DNA of 64,000 nucleotides from Denitrificimonas caeni DSM 24390 (GTDB lineage: Bacteria; Pseudomonadota; Gammaproteobacteria; Pseudomonadales; Pseudomonadaceae), in assembly GCF_000421765.1 (NCBI RefSeq), contig NZ_ATXQ01000002.1, positions 124,001 through 188,000 of the forward strand, read 5' to 3'. Below are positions 45,079-53,613 of this stretch, in pieces. The first letter of the stretch is position 1; the number at the start of each line of letters is the position of its first letter. A model generated the notes under the pieces. That model was not told the origin of the DNA. It made no database searches and saw only the letters and a program-made list of their open reading frames with translations. A program made the position numbers and the translations under genes.

Positions 45079-47616
45079 ATGAACAAGCTGAATTTAGTGG
45101 TCATTGGCAATGGCATGGTGGGTCACCATTTTTTAGAACAACTGGCAGCCAGTTCTAAAGCTCATGCGTTCCAAGTGACGGTCATCGGCGAAGAAAACTA
45201 TTGTGCTTATGACCGAGTACATCTGTCTGAGTATTTCCAAGGGAAAAGTAGCGACGAGCTCGCCTTAGGCAGTGCAAAGCAATATAAAGATTGGGGCTTT
45301 AAGCTGCATTTAGGGGTAAAAGCCACCGCCATCGAGCCGTGTTCACGCAAAGTACAGCTCGACGATGGTACCGAGCTCAGCTATGACAAATTGATCTTAG
45401 CAACCGGCTCATACCCTTTTGTGCCGCCGATTGAGGGCAGCACGCTTGAGCACTGTTTTACCTATCGTACCCTTACTGATCTAGATGCTATTCGCAGCAG
45501 CGCCAACGCCGCCAATACCGGCGTCGTCATTGGTGGTGGTTTATTGGGATTGGAAGCGGCCAAAGCCCTGCGTGATTTGGACCTAGACACTTTTGTTGTT
45601 GAACACTCGCCGCGTTTAATGAATGCGCAAATTGACCAAGAAGGCGGCGAACTGCTGCAAGAAAAGATTGAAGCTTTAGGCGTTCAAGTACTCACCCAGC
45701 GTGCCGCTGTGCGTGTAACTGAAGGGCTCGGAGCGCGGTTATGCGTGGAGTTTGCCGACGGTAAAAAGCTAGAAACCGATTTAATTGTGTTTTCTGCCGG
45801 TATTCGTCCGCGCGATGAACTGCCCCGAGCTGCTGGCTTACTGCTGGGCGAGCGCGGTGGCGTGGCAGTGGACAATTACTGTCAAAGCAGCGACCCGCAG
45901 ATTCTCGCGATTGGCGAAGCCGCAGCTTGGAGTAACTGTTGTTTTGGCTTGGTCGCTCCAGGTTATCAAATGGCCAAAGTAGCTCTGGCTAACTTAATCG
46001 GAGAAGAGTTGGCGTTTACCGGTGCTGATATGAGCACCAAGTTAAAACTGTTAGGTGTTGATGTCGGTGCAATTGGCGACACTCAAGGCAATCAAAACGT
46101 AGGAACCAAGATCTACCGTTACCTTGATCAAATCAGCCAGCACTATCGCAAGATGGTGGTATCCGCCGATGGGCAACGTTTGCTGGGTGCTATTTTGGTG
46201 GGCGACAACAGCTATTACGACACTTTAATGCAGTATTACCGCAATGGTTTGGATCTGCCGGCTCACCCAGAAAGCCTGATTTTGCCAAGCCAGTCTGGTA
46301 GCACACCTTTGCTCGGTATGGCCGCTTTACCAGACAGCGCGATTATTTGCTCCTGCCACAATGTCAGCAAAGGCGACATCGTGGATTGCTTGCAAGGTGG
46401 CTGTGCATCCGTGGCTGAAGTCATCGAACTCTCGCGCGCCAGCACTGGTTGTGGCGGTTGTAGCAGCCAGCTGAAAAGCCTAGTAGAGCAGCAAATGGCT
46501 GCGATGGGCATGGCCGTGAGTAGCGCATTGTGTGAACACTTTGCCTACACTCGGCAAGAGCTGGAACACATGATTCGCACCGAAAGCATCCTGAATTTTA
46601 ACCAACTGCTAGAACGTCATGGTCAGGGTATGGGCTGCGATATTTGCAAGCCGACAGCCGCCAATATTTTTGCCTCGGTGCAGAACGACTTTGTCCTCTC
46701 TGCCGATCACCTCGGCCTGCAAGACACTAACGATGCTTTCTTGGCCAATATGCAAAAAGACGGCACATATTCTGTGGTGCCACGCATCGCCGGGGGTGAG
46801 ATCACTCCGGAGATGCTCATTCTCCTGGGCAAAGTGGCGCGTGACTTTGGTCTTTACAGCAAAATCACTGGTGGCCAACGCATTGACCTGTTCGGTGCTG
46901 AACTCAGCCAACTGCCAGCCATCTGGCAACGTTTGATAGAAGCAGGCTTTGAAACAGGGCAAGCCTACGGCAAATCCGTACGCACAGTGAAAAGCTGCGT
47001 GGGCAGTGCTTGGTGTCGTTATGGCGTGCAAGACAGTGTGCGCTTGGCCATTGATTTAGAGAATCGCTACAAGGGCATTCGCGCGCCGCACAAACTTAAA
47101 TTTGCCGTCAGTGGTTGTACCCGTGAATGTGCTGAAGCGCAGTCCAAAGACTTTGGCGTCATCGCTACAGAAAAAGGCTGGAACCTGTATGTCGCTGGCA
47201 ATGGTGGAATGCGCCCACGTCATGCGGATCTGTTTGCGCAGGATTTAGACACCGATAGTTTAATTCGCACCATCGACCGCATCATGATTTTCTACATCCG
47301 CACCGCTGGACGTTTAGAACGCACCGCACGCTGGTTAGAGAGCCTTGAAGGTGGCTTGGAGTATTTACAGAAAGTCATTTTGCACGACTCGCTCGGTTTA
47401 AATGCTGACCTTGACCAGCAAATGGCGCACTTAGTGGCCAGTTATCAATGCGAATGGCAAACCACACTGAATAACCCAGAAAGCCTAAAACGCTTCCGGC
47501 AGACCATTAACAGTGCTGGAGACGACCCACAATTACTCTATGTCTCAGAACGAGGACAAAAACGCCCCGCGAATGCGCAGGAGCGTGCGCAGCACATCCC
47601 TCTTGTTAGCGTGTAA
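45079..47616 (+). CDS. nirB: Nitrite reductase [NAD(P)H], large subunit
   Basis: Reduces nitrite to ammonium in the cytoplasm. 845 residues in order: FAD domain (VVIGNGMVGHHFLEQL), NAD domain (VVIGGGLLGLEAAKAL near 152), a BFD-type [2Fe-2S] domain (CSCHNVSKGDIVDCLQGG and TGCGGCSSQLK, about 427-475), and a sirohaem/[4Fe-4S] domain with SCVGSAWCRYG and SGCTREC near 640-690. All cofactor cysteines are present. AGGAG precedes the ATG. Together with nirD, nirC and glnK-amtB it suggests assimilatory use. Confidence 0.95.
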   Translation: MNKLNLVVIGNGMVGHHFLEQLAASSKAHAFQVTVIGEENYCAYDRVHLSEYFQGKSSDELALGSAKQYKDWGFKLHLGVKATAIEPCSRKVQLDDGTELSYDKLILATGSYPFVPPIEGSTLEHCFTYRTLTDLDAIRSSANAANTGVVIGGGLLGLEAAKALRDLDLDTFVVEHSPRLMNAQIDQEGGELLQEKIEALGVQVLTQRAAVRVTEGLGARLCVEFADGKKLETDLIVFSAGIRPRDELPRAAGLLLGERGGVAVDNYCQSSDPQILAIGEAAAWSNCCFGLVAPGYQMAKVALANLIGEELAFTGADMSTKLKLLGVDVGAIGDTQGNQNVGTKIYRYLDQISQHYRKMVVSADGQRLLGAILVGDNSYYDTLMQYYRNGLDLPAHPESLILPSQSGSTPLLGMAALPDSAIICSCHNVSKGDIVDCLQGGCASVAEVIELSRASTGCGGCSSQLKSLVEQQMAAMGMAVSSALCEHFAYTRQELEHMIRTESILNFNQLLERHGQGMGCDICKPTAANIFASVQNDFVLSADHLGLQDTNDAFLANMQKDGTYSVVPRIAGGEITPEMLILLGKVARDFGLYSKITGGQRIDLFGAELSQLPAIWQRLIEAGFETGQAYGKSVRTVKSCVGSAWCRYGVQDSVRLAIDLENRYKGIRAPHKLKFAVSGCTRECAEAQSKDFGVIATEKGWNLYVAGNGGMRPRHADLFAQDLDTDSLIRTIDRIMIFYIRTAGRLERTARWLESLEGGLEYLQKVILHDSLGLNADLDQQMAHLVASYQCEWQTTLNNPESLKRFRQTINSAGDDPQLLYVSERGQKRPANAQERAQHIPLVSV

Positions 47617-47638
47617 ATCTAAGCCTTTGGAGGCCGCC

Positions 47639-48004
47639 ATGACAGAACAACAGACGTGGATAACCGTAGGCCAACGCAGCGACTTAATCGATGGTGCCGG
47701 CGTTGGAGCACAAGTCGACAGCGATCAAGTCGCGCTGTTTTACTTAAAAAAACATAACCAACTGTTTGCTGTGGGCAACCTCTGCCCTTTTAACGACCTG
47801 AACATTATTGCCCGCGGCATCATCGGCGATATCAAAGGCGAACCTGTCGTCGCCAGCCCACTGCATAAAGAGCACTTCTCGTTACGCGATGGCCATTGCC
47901 TTGAGCAACCCGAAGTACGTTTACCGGTATGGCAGGTTCGCTTAGAAGGGGATGTCTTACAGGTTATGCGCCCTGCAACACAAGCAACCAGCACTTCGTT
48001 TTAA
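47639..48004 (+). CDS. nirD: Nitrite reductase small subunit
   Basis: 121 residues with the Rieske fold but without the Cys/His cluster ligands, as is usual for NirD. Visible: AVGNLCPFNDLNIIARG and VASPLHKEHFSLRDGHCL. The ATG at 47639 is preceded by GGAGG at proper spacing; the frame is open further upstream into the nirB 3' end but that part is not NirD-like. 22 bases after nirB. Confidence 0.93.
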   Translation: MTEQQTWITVGQRSDLIDGAGVGAQVDSDQVALFYLKKHNQLFAVGNLCPFNDLNIIARGIIGDIKGEPVVASPLHKEHFSLRDGHCLEQPEVRLPVWQVRLEGDVLQVMRPATQATSTSF

Positions 48005-48046
48005 TGATCGTTTTCTGATGCTTCTCTAGATTATCAAGGGGTTTAT

Positions 48047-48856
48047 ATGTCTTACGTTATACCGAGTGAATTTGCCAAAAAAATGGTCGATTCAGGTGAA
48101 GCCAAGTTGCACATGTCGCGCCGCGATGTACTGATTCGCTCTTGCATGGCCGGTGCTATTTTGGCTCTGTCTGCGGCCTTTGCAGTCACAGTCGCGCTGC
48201 AAACCGGCTCGCACTTACTGGCCTCTGTGCTATTCCCAGTTGGTTTTATCATGCTCTATTTAATGGGTTTTGATCTGCTAACAGGCGTGCTTATGTTAAC
48301 ACCTTTGGCATGGCTGGATCGTCGACCAGGTGTCACTCCGGGGGTGGTACTGCGCCACTGGGGCTGGGTGTTTTTAGGCAATTTTAGCGGAGCGCTACTG
48401 GTGGCCTTGCTGTTGTCCTTCACCTTTACCATGGGTTTTGCGACCGAACCGGGCGCTATTGCTGCCAAACTGGCCTCGATTGGTGAGTCGCGTACGCTAG
48501 GTTATGCCGAGTACGGTGCCAGTGGCTGGGTAACTATTTTCATTCGCGGCATGCTGTGCAACTGGATGGTTTCAATGGGTGTGGTAGGTGCCATGCTCTC
48601 CACCAACGTCAGCGGTAAGGCAATTGCCATGTGGATGCCTGTAATGCTGTTCTTTTACATGGGCTTTGAGCACTCGGTGGTCAATATGTTCTTATTTCCC
48701 ACGGCGATGTTGATGGGTGGCGACTTCTCCGTAATGGACTATTTGCTCTGGAATGAAATCCCTACCGTATTGGGCAACCTCGCTGGCGGCCTGTTGTTTA
48801 CCGGTCTAGCGCTATACACAACGCATGTACGTACTGCACCACAACGCGTCTTATAA
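48047..48856 (+). CDS. nirC: Formate/nitrite transporter family channel (NirC-type)
   Basis: 269 residues, six membrane helices, FNT family pentameric channel for small anions. The family motif MGFEHSVVNMFLFP is near residue 205. Position directly after nirBD, as in enterobacterial nirBDC, points to nitrite rather than formate. The N-terminus is charged and cytoplasmic (YVIPSEFAKKMVDSGEAK). Confidence 0.87.
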   Translation: MSYVIPSEFAKKMVDSGEAKLHMSRRDVLIRSCMAGAILALSAAFAVTVALQTGSHLLASVLFPVGFIMLYLMGFDLLTGVLMLTPLAWLDRRPGVTPGVVLRHWGWVFLGNFSGALLVALLLSFTFTMGFATEPGAIAAKLASIGESRTLGYAEYGASGWVTIFIRGMLCNWMVSMGVVGAMLSTNVSGKAIAMWMPVMLFFYMGFEHSVVNMFLFPTAMLMGGDFSVMDYLLWNEIPTVLGNLAGGLLFTGLALYTTHVRTAPQRVL

Positions 48857-48870
48857 GCTAAGGAGTCACC

Positions 48871-49575
48871 ATGCATATCCAAGTCTTTCAGCATGTATCC
48901 TTTGAAGGGCTTGGATACATTGAGCACTACCTTAATCAAGCACAGCATCAGATCAGCTATAGCAAATTTTTCGCTAGCCCTTGCCTGCCTTCCCTTGAAC
49001 ACATAGATGCCCTGCTTATTATGGGCGGCCCAATGAGTGTGCATGATCACGCTGAGCACCCTTGGCTGCGTGATGAAATTGAGTTTATTCGCCGCTTTGC
49101 CGCCACCGGTAAGCCCATGCTGGGTATTTGTCTCGGCGCGCAGCTCATCGCCAATGCTTTGGCGGCAGATGTATACGCCAACCCAGAAAAAGAAATCGGC
49201 TGGCACCCGATCAGTACTAGCAAGCATGGCAAGGATCAGGTGTTTCAATTCCCCAGTTGCATTGAAGTGTTTCACTGGCACGGAGAAACCTTTAGCTTGC
49301 CGCAGGGAGCCATTTGTTTAGCGCACAGTCAAGGCTGTGCTCAGCAGGCATTTCAGCTCGGGCGACATATTATTGGTTTGCAGTTTCACTTAGAAGCCAC
49401 TCAAAAAACGGCCAAAGCGCTCGTCAGCCACTGCCAAGCTGAACTGGTCAAAGGACGCTATATCCAAAGCGCCGACGAAATAATGGCCGCAGCACCTGAG
49501 CGTTATATGGCGATCAATCAGTTGATGAGTGAGGTATTGGACTACTTGCTTGCCCCTGAATCATGTCAGCCATGA
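48871..49575 (+). CDS. Class I glutamine amidotransferase-like protein
   Basis: 234 residues, free-standing GATase1 domain of the GMP-synthase/GuaA-like type. The nucleophile is Cys87 in MLGICLGAQLIANAL, the His is in GLQFHLEAT near 171, and the oxyanion strand is LLIMGGPMSVHDH. No synthetase partner is fused or nearby, so the ammonia acceptor is unknown. AAGGAG precedes the ATG and the gap to nirC is 14 bases, so it belongs to the nitrite operon. A glutamine or gamma-glutamyl hydrolase role is possible. Confidence 0.85.
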   Translation: MHIQVFQHVSFEGLGYIEHYLNQAQHQISYSKFFASPCLPSLEHIDALLIMGGPMSVHDHAEHPWLRDEIEFIRRFAATGKPMLGICLGAQLIANALAADVYANPEKEIGWHPISTSKHGKDQVFQFPSCIEVFHWHGETFSLPQGAICLAHSQGCAQQAFQLGRHIIGLQFHLEATQKTAKALVSHCQAELVKGRYIQSADEIMAAAPERYMAINQLMSEVLDYLLAPESCQP

Positions 49576-49599
49576 CTCAAGGGTTGGCCAAGCCGTGTT

Positions 49600-50862
49600 T
49601 TACTTAGACGACCACGTCTTAGCGGCAAAATCTAAGGTGGCAAAGTAATCGGCCAGTGTTTCGGCACGGCGAATCAACTCAACACTGCCATCGGCTCTAA
49701 GCAACAACTCTTGCGGACGCAGCTTACCATTGTAATTAAAGCCCATCGCCTGACCGTGTGCGCCAGTGTCTTGAATAATCAACAAGTCACCATCAACGAT
49801 CGCTGGCAGCGCGCGTTGGATAGCAAACTTATCGTTGTTTTCACAGAGCGAACCCACTACATCGACGACCTCATCGTCAGCGCTGGAGGTTTTACCAAGC
49901 ACATCAATATGGTGATAAGCGTTGTACATGCCGGGACGCATTAACGCTGACATGCAAGCATCGACACCCACATAAGTGCGATAAATCTCTTTACGGTTAA
50001 TTGCCTCAGTCACCAACACACCATGTGGGCCGGTGATATAGCGGCCACTTTCCATATACACCTTGGGCTGGTAGCCATGCTGCGCGGCAAATGTCTGCAA
50101 TAGCGTTGCGGTTTCGCGGCCTAACAACTCAATATCAAAAGCTGTTTCTTCTGGGCGGTAGGGAATACCCAAGCCACCGCCGATATTAATAAATTCAAAC
50201 TCAATATTCAGTTTTTGACCCACTTCAGCCACGAGATCTAACAACATCTGTGTGGTTTGCACCATATATGCAGGGTTGCACTCATTGGACGCCAGCATGG
50301 TGTGTAGGCCAAAGCGTTTCGCGCCACGCGCTTGTGCTTTGCTAAAGGCGGTAAATATTTGCGCGTGGGTCAAACCATATTTGGCTTCTTCTGGTACGCC
50401 AATGATGCTGTTACCGCTGCGTGCTGAGCCGGGGTTATAACGAAAACACACCAGTTCTGGCATCTCTGGGACTTTATCAATCAGGCCAATGTCATCTAAA
50501 TTCAGAATACAGCCGCCCTGTTCCTGCGCCGCCACAAACTCTTCGATTGAGGTGTTATTGGAGGTGAACATAATATCCTCACCTTGACCACCGGCTTGAC
50601 GCGACAGCACCAACTCGGCAATTGAGCTGCAATCAAAGCCAAAGCCCAAATCCGCCATAATCTTTAAAATACTGGGGTTGGGCAGCGCTTTCACCGCGTA
50701 GTACTCACGAAAGCCTGGGACATTGGCGAAGGCTTGTTGTAATCGATGACCGGTATCGCGAATACCCTGCTCGTCATAAATATGGAAAGGTGTGCCAAAT
50801 TCAGCGGCGATACTGCGCAGTTTTGGGTACAAACGTTGACTAAAATCTGTAGAAATAGGCAT
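49600..50862 (-). CDS. lysA: Diaminopimelate decarboxylase
   Basis: Fold-III PLP enzyme of 420 residues converting meso-DAP to lysine. PLP lysine Lys58 in REYYAVKALPNPSIL, phosphate-binding GGGLGIPY near 230, substrate arginine in MESGRYITGPHG near 275, and the partner-subunit cysteine in GSLCENNDKFA near 337. It has HTMLASNE where many LysA have HIGS, a variant I cannot place. ATG at 50862 follows GGGGG at 7 bases; a TTG two codons earlier is the alternative. Last gene of gltB-gltD-dapL-lysA; a carboxynorspermidine decarboxylase is less likely in this context. Confidence 0.87.
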   Translation of the reverse strand: MPISTDFSQRLYPKLRSIAAEFGTPFHIYDEQGIRDTGHRLQQAFANVPGFREYYAVKALPNPSILKIMADLGFGFDCSSIAELVLSRQAGGQGEDIMFTSNNTSIEEFVAAQEQGGCILNLDDIGLIDKVPEMPELVCFRYNPGSARSGNSIIGVPEEAKYGLTHAQIFTAFSKAQARGAKRFGLHTMLASNECNPAYMVQTTQMLLDLVAEVGQKLNIEFEFINIGGGLGIPYRPEETAFDIELLGRETATLLQTFAAQHGYQPKVYMESGRYITGPHGVLVTEAINRKEIYRTYVGVDACMSALMRPGMYNAYHHIDVLGKTSSADDEVVDVVGSLCENNDKFAIQRALPAIVDGDLLIIQDTGAHGQAMGFNYNGKLRPQELLLRADGSVELIRRAETLADYFATLDFAAKTWSSK

Positions 50863-50874
50863 CAGCAAGCCCCC

Positions 50875-52113
50875 TTAAAGTGGTGAATGGTGCAGCAATG
50901 CCGCTTCAATGCGTTGCATGGCCTGTTGGACTTTCTCGAAATTATTGAACGCACTGATGCGGATATGTTGTTCGCCGCAGCGACCAAAACCAGCACCGGG
51001 GGTACAAATCACCCCAGCGTTATTCAGTAAGAAATCAAAGAATGTCCAGGCATCTTGCTTAACCTCGATCCAAATGTACGGCGAGTTATCACCGCCGCTG
51101 CATGCAAAGCCCATGCGCTGAAAGGCTTGACGAATGTACGCTGCATTTTTTAGGTAGTACTCAATCAGCTCGGCCACTTGCGCTTTACCGGCGGGGCTAT
51201 AGACCGCTTCTGCTGCGCGCTGGACCGGGTAAGACACACCATTGAACTTGGTGGTATGTCGACGCATCCATAAGTCACGCACCGAGACTGCAACGCCTGC
51301 TGCGGTGTAAGCAGTACAGGCTTTAGGCACCACCGTATAAGCACAGCGCACACCAGTGAAACCTGCGGTTTTCGAGAAGCTTCTAAACTCAATCGCGACT
51401 TTTTCAGCACCTTCGATTTCATAAATGGAATGCGCTACATCCTCATCCTGAATAAAGGCCTCGTAGGCGGCATCGAATAAAATCAGCGCTTGCTGCTCAA
51501 GCGCATATTCAACCCAAAGGCGCAGCTGATCACGGGTGATACTCGCTCCGGTGGGGTTATTGGGGAAACACAGATAGATCAAATCCACCGGCTCGCTCGG
51601 TAGTTCAGGGATGTAATTGTTTTCAGCCGTGCACTCAAGATAGACCAAACCCTGATAACGCCCTGCTTGGCTCGCGCCGGTGCGTCCGGCCATCACATTG
51701 GTATCGACGTAGACCGGATACACCGGATCAGGAATGGCTAAGCGTAAATCTTGCGCAAACAGTTCTTGAATGTTGCCGGTATCGCACTTAGCACCGTCGC
51801 TGACAAAAATCTCATCGGCATTGATGTTGGCGCCGCGCGCTTGAAAATCATGCTCAGCAATGGCTTGGCGTAAAAAATCATAACCTTGTTCAGGGCCGTA
51901 GCCGCGAAAGGTCTGACTCTCAGCCAGCTCATCAACCGCTTTGTGCATGGCTTGCACACAGGCGTCAGGTAACGGCAGGGTGACATCGCCAATGCCTAAG
52001 CGGATTAATTCACGCTCAGGGTGTTGTTGTTGAAAAGCCTGGATGCGCTGGTTAATTTCAGCAAACAAATAGCTGTTTTGCAGTTTTTGGTAGTGCTCAT
52101 TAATACGAATCAT
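50875..52113 (-). CDS. dapL: LL-diaminopimelate aminotransferase
   Basis: Fold-I PLP aminotransferase of 412 residues that converts tetrahydrodipicolinate directly to LL-DAP with glutamate as amino donor, bypassing DapD, DapC and DapE. Recognised from the N-terminus YLFAEINQRIQAFQQQHPE, LIRLGIGDVTLPLPDACVQA, VYPVYVDTNVMAGRTG, FPNNPTGA and the PLP lysine in FRSFSKTAGFTGVRCAY (near residue 247). Length equals that of known DapL. It lies 21 bases after gltD and 6 before lysA. DapL is not the route of standard pseudomonads, so its presence here is notable. Confidence 0.9.
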   Translation of the reverse strand: MIRINEHYQKLQNSYLFAEINQRIQAFQQQHPERELIRLGIGDVTLPLPDACVQAMHKAVDELAESQTFRGYGPEQGYDFLRQAIAEHDFQARGANINADEIFVSDGAKCDTGNIQELFAQDLRLAIPDPVYPVYVDTNVMAGRTGASQAGRYQGLVYLECTAENNYIPELPSEPVDLIYLCFPNNPTGASITRDQLRLWVEYALEQQALILFDAAYEAFIQDEDVAHSIYEIEGAEKVAIEFRSFSKTAGFTGVRCAYTVVPKACTAYTAAGVAVSVRDLWMRRHTTKFNGVSYPVQRAAEAVYSPAGKAQVAELIEYYLKNAAYIRQAFQRMGFACSGGDNSPYIWIEVKQDAWTFFDFLLNNAGVICTPGAGFGRCGEQHIRISAFNNFEKVQQAMQRIEAALLHHSPL

Positions 52114-52134
52114 AATGACCTTATCGAGGTAGAG

Positions 52135-53601
52135 TTAACGCGGCAACGTGCTGCTGCCCATTAAGAATTGATCCACGGCTCGCGCTGCTTGGCGACCTTC
52201 ACGAATCGCCCACACCACCAGCGATTGACCACGGCGCATATCACCAGCGCTGAACACTTTCGTCACATTAGTGGCATAGCCGCCTTGGGCATCCACACTG
52301 GCTTTAGCATTGCCACGGCCATCCAACTCCACACCAAAGCCTTCTAGAAGGGTGGCCACAGGACTGGCAAAGCCCATGGCTAACAGCACCAAATCAGCGG
52401 GCCAAAATTGTTCACTGCCTGCCACTTCGACAAAAGCGCCCTGCTGCATCTCCACGCGGACGGTTTTCAGGCCAGTTAATTTGCCGTTGCTGCCAACAAA
52501 CTCTTTGGTGGCAATCGCAAACTCTCGTTCACAGCCTTCTTGATGACTTGACGAAGTGCGCAATTTGTAAGGCCAGTACGGCCACGTCAGCGGCTTGTTT
52601 TCTTGCTCTGGCGGGCGCGCCATCACTTCAAATTGCACTACGCTGGCGGCGCCTTGACGGTTGGAGGTACCCACGCAATCCGAGCCGGTATCACCGCCAC
52701 CAATCACAATGACCTGCTTACCTTCAGCGCGCAGCTGCTCAGGCATCGCAACGCCAGCATTGACGCGGTTTTGCTGCGGCAAAAACTCCATGGCGAAATG
52801 CACGCCATCCAACTCACGCCCCGGCACCGGTAAATCACGTGATTGTTCGGCACCACCGGTGAGTAATACTGCGTCGAAGTCCTGCAGCAGGCTGCTCGGG
52901 CTAACACTCTGCGTAGCCCAGTTGGTCACTTTGCTATCGGCAGGTAAATCGCCGATCAAGGTGTTGGTGCGAATCTCGACGCCTTCAGCCAGTAATTGCT
53001 CAACGCGGCGATCGATATGCACTTTTTCCAGTTTGAAATCAGGAATACCAAAACGCAGCAAACCACCCACTTGATCATTTTTTTCAAACAGGGTGACACT
53101 GTGCCCGACCCGCGCCAATTGCTGCGCAGCCGCCAGACCTGCAGGACCAGAGCCCACCACCGCAACTGTTTTCCCTGTCTTGTGGCTGGCTATTTGTGGC
53201 TGTATCCAGCCTTCGGCATAGGCGCGATCAACAATGGCATGCTCGATGGACTTAATGCCGACCGGCTGTGCATTAATATTTAAAGTACAGGCCGCTTCAC
53301 AAGGTGCAGGACACACACGTCCGGTAAACTCGGGGAAGTTATTGGTCGAGTGCAAGACCTTGCTGGCGTTGTGCCAATCATCGCGATACACCAAGTCATT
53401 AAAGTCCGGAATAATATTATTCACCGGACAAGCACTGTGACAAAAGGGTGTGCCGCAATCCATACAACGTGCACTTTGTTGGTGCGCTTGTGCTGGGGTC
53501 AAACCGTGCACAAACTCGTGGTAATTTTTTAGACGTAATTCAACTGCGTCGTATTCTTCTTCGATACGTTGAAACTCTATAAATCCAGTAGCTTTTGACA
53601 T
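52135..53601 (-). CDS. gltD: Glutamate synthase (NADPH) small subunit
   Basis: 488 residues. Supplies electrons to GltB: N-terminal [4Fe-4S] ligands in [20 protein letters not shown] and [14 protein letters not shown]-binding [20 protein letters not shown] near 150, and NADPH-binding [13 protein letters not shown] near 295, ending with the [14 protein letters not shown] flavin contact. Full length. 12 bases after gltB. Confidence 0.96.
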   Translation of the reverse strand: MSKATGFIEFQRIEEEYDAVELRLKNYHEFVHGLTPAQAHQQSARCMDCGTPFCHSACPVNNIIPDFNDLVYRDDWHNASKVLHSTNNFPEFTGRVCPAPCEAACTLNINAQPVGIKSIEHAIVDRAYAEGWIQPQIASHKTGKTVAVVGSGPAGLAAAQQLARVGHSVTLFEKNDQVGGLLRFGIPDFKLEKVHIDRRVEQLLAEGVEIRTNTLIGDLPADSKVTNWATQSVSPSSLLQDFDAVLLTGGAEQSRDLPVPGRELDGVHFAMEFLPQQNRVNAGVAMPEQLRAEGKQVIVIGGGDTGSDCVGTSNRQGAASVVQFEVMARPPEQENKPLTWPYWPYKLRTSSSHQEGCEREFAIATKEFVGSNGKLTGLKTVRVEMQQGAFVEVAGSEQFWPADLVLLAMGFASPVATLLEGFGVELDGRGNAKASVDAQGGYATNVTKVFSAGDMRRGQSLVVWAIREGRQAARAVDQFLMGSSTLPR

Positions 53602-53613
53602 TGATTATTCCTC

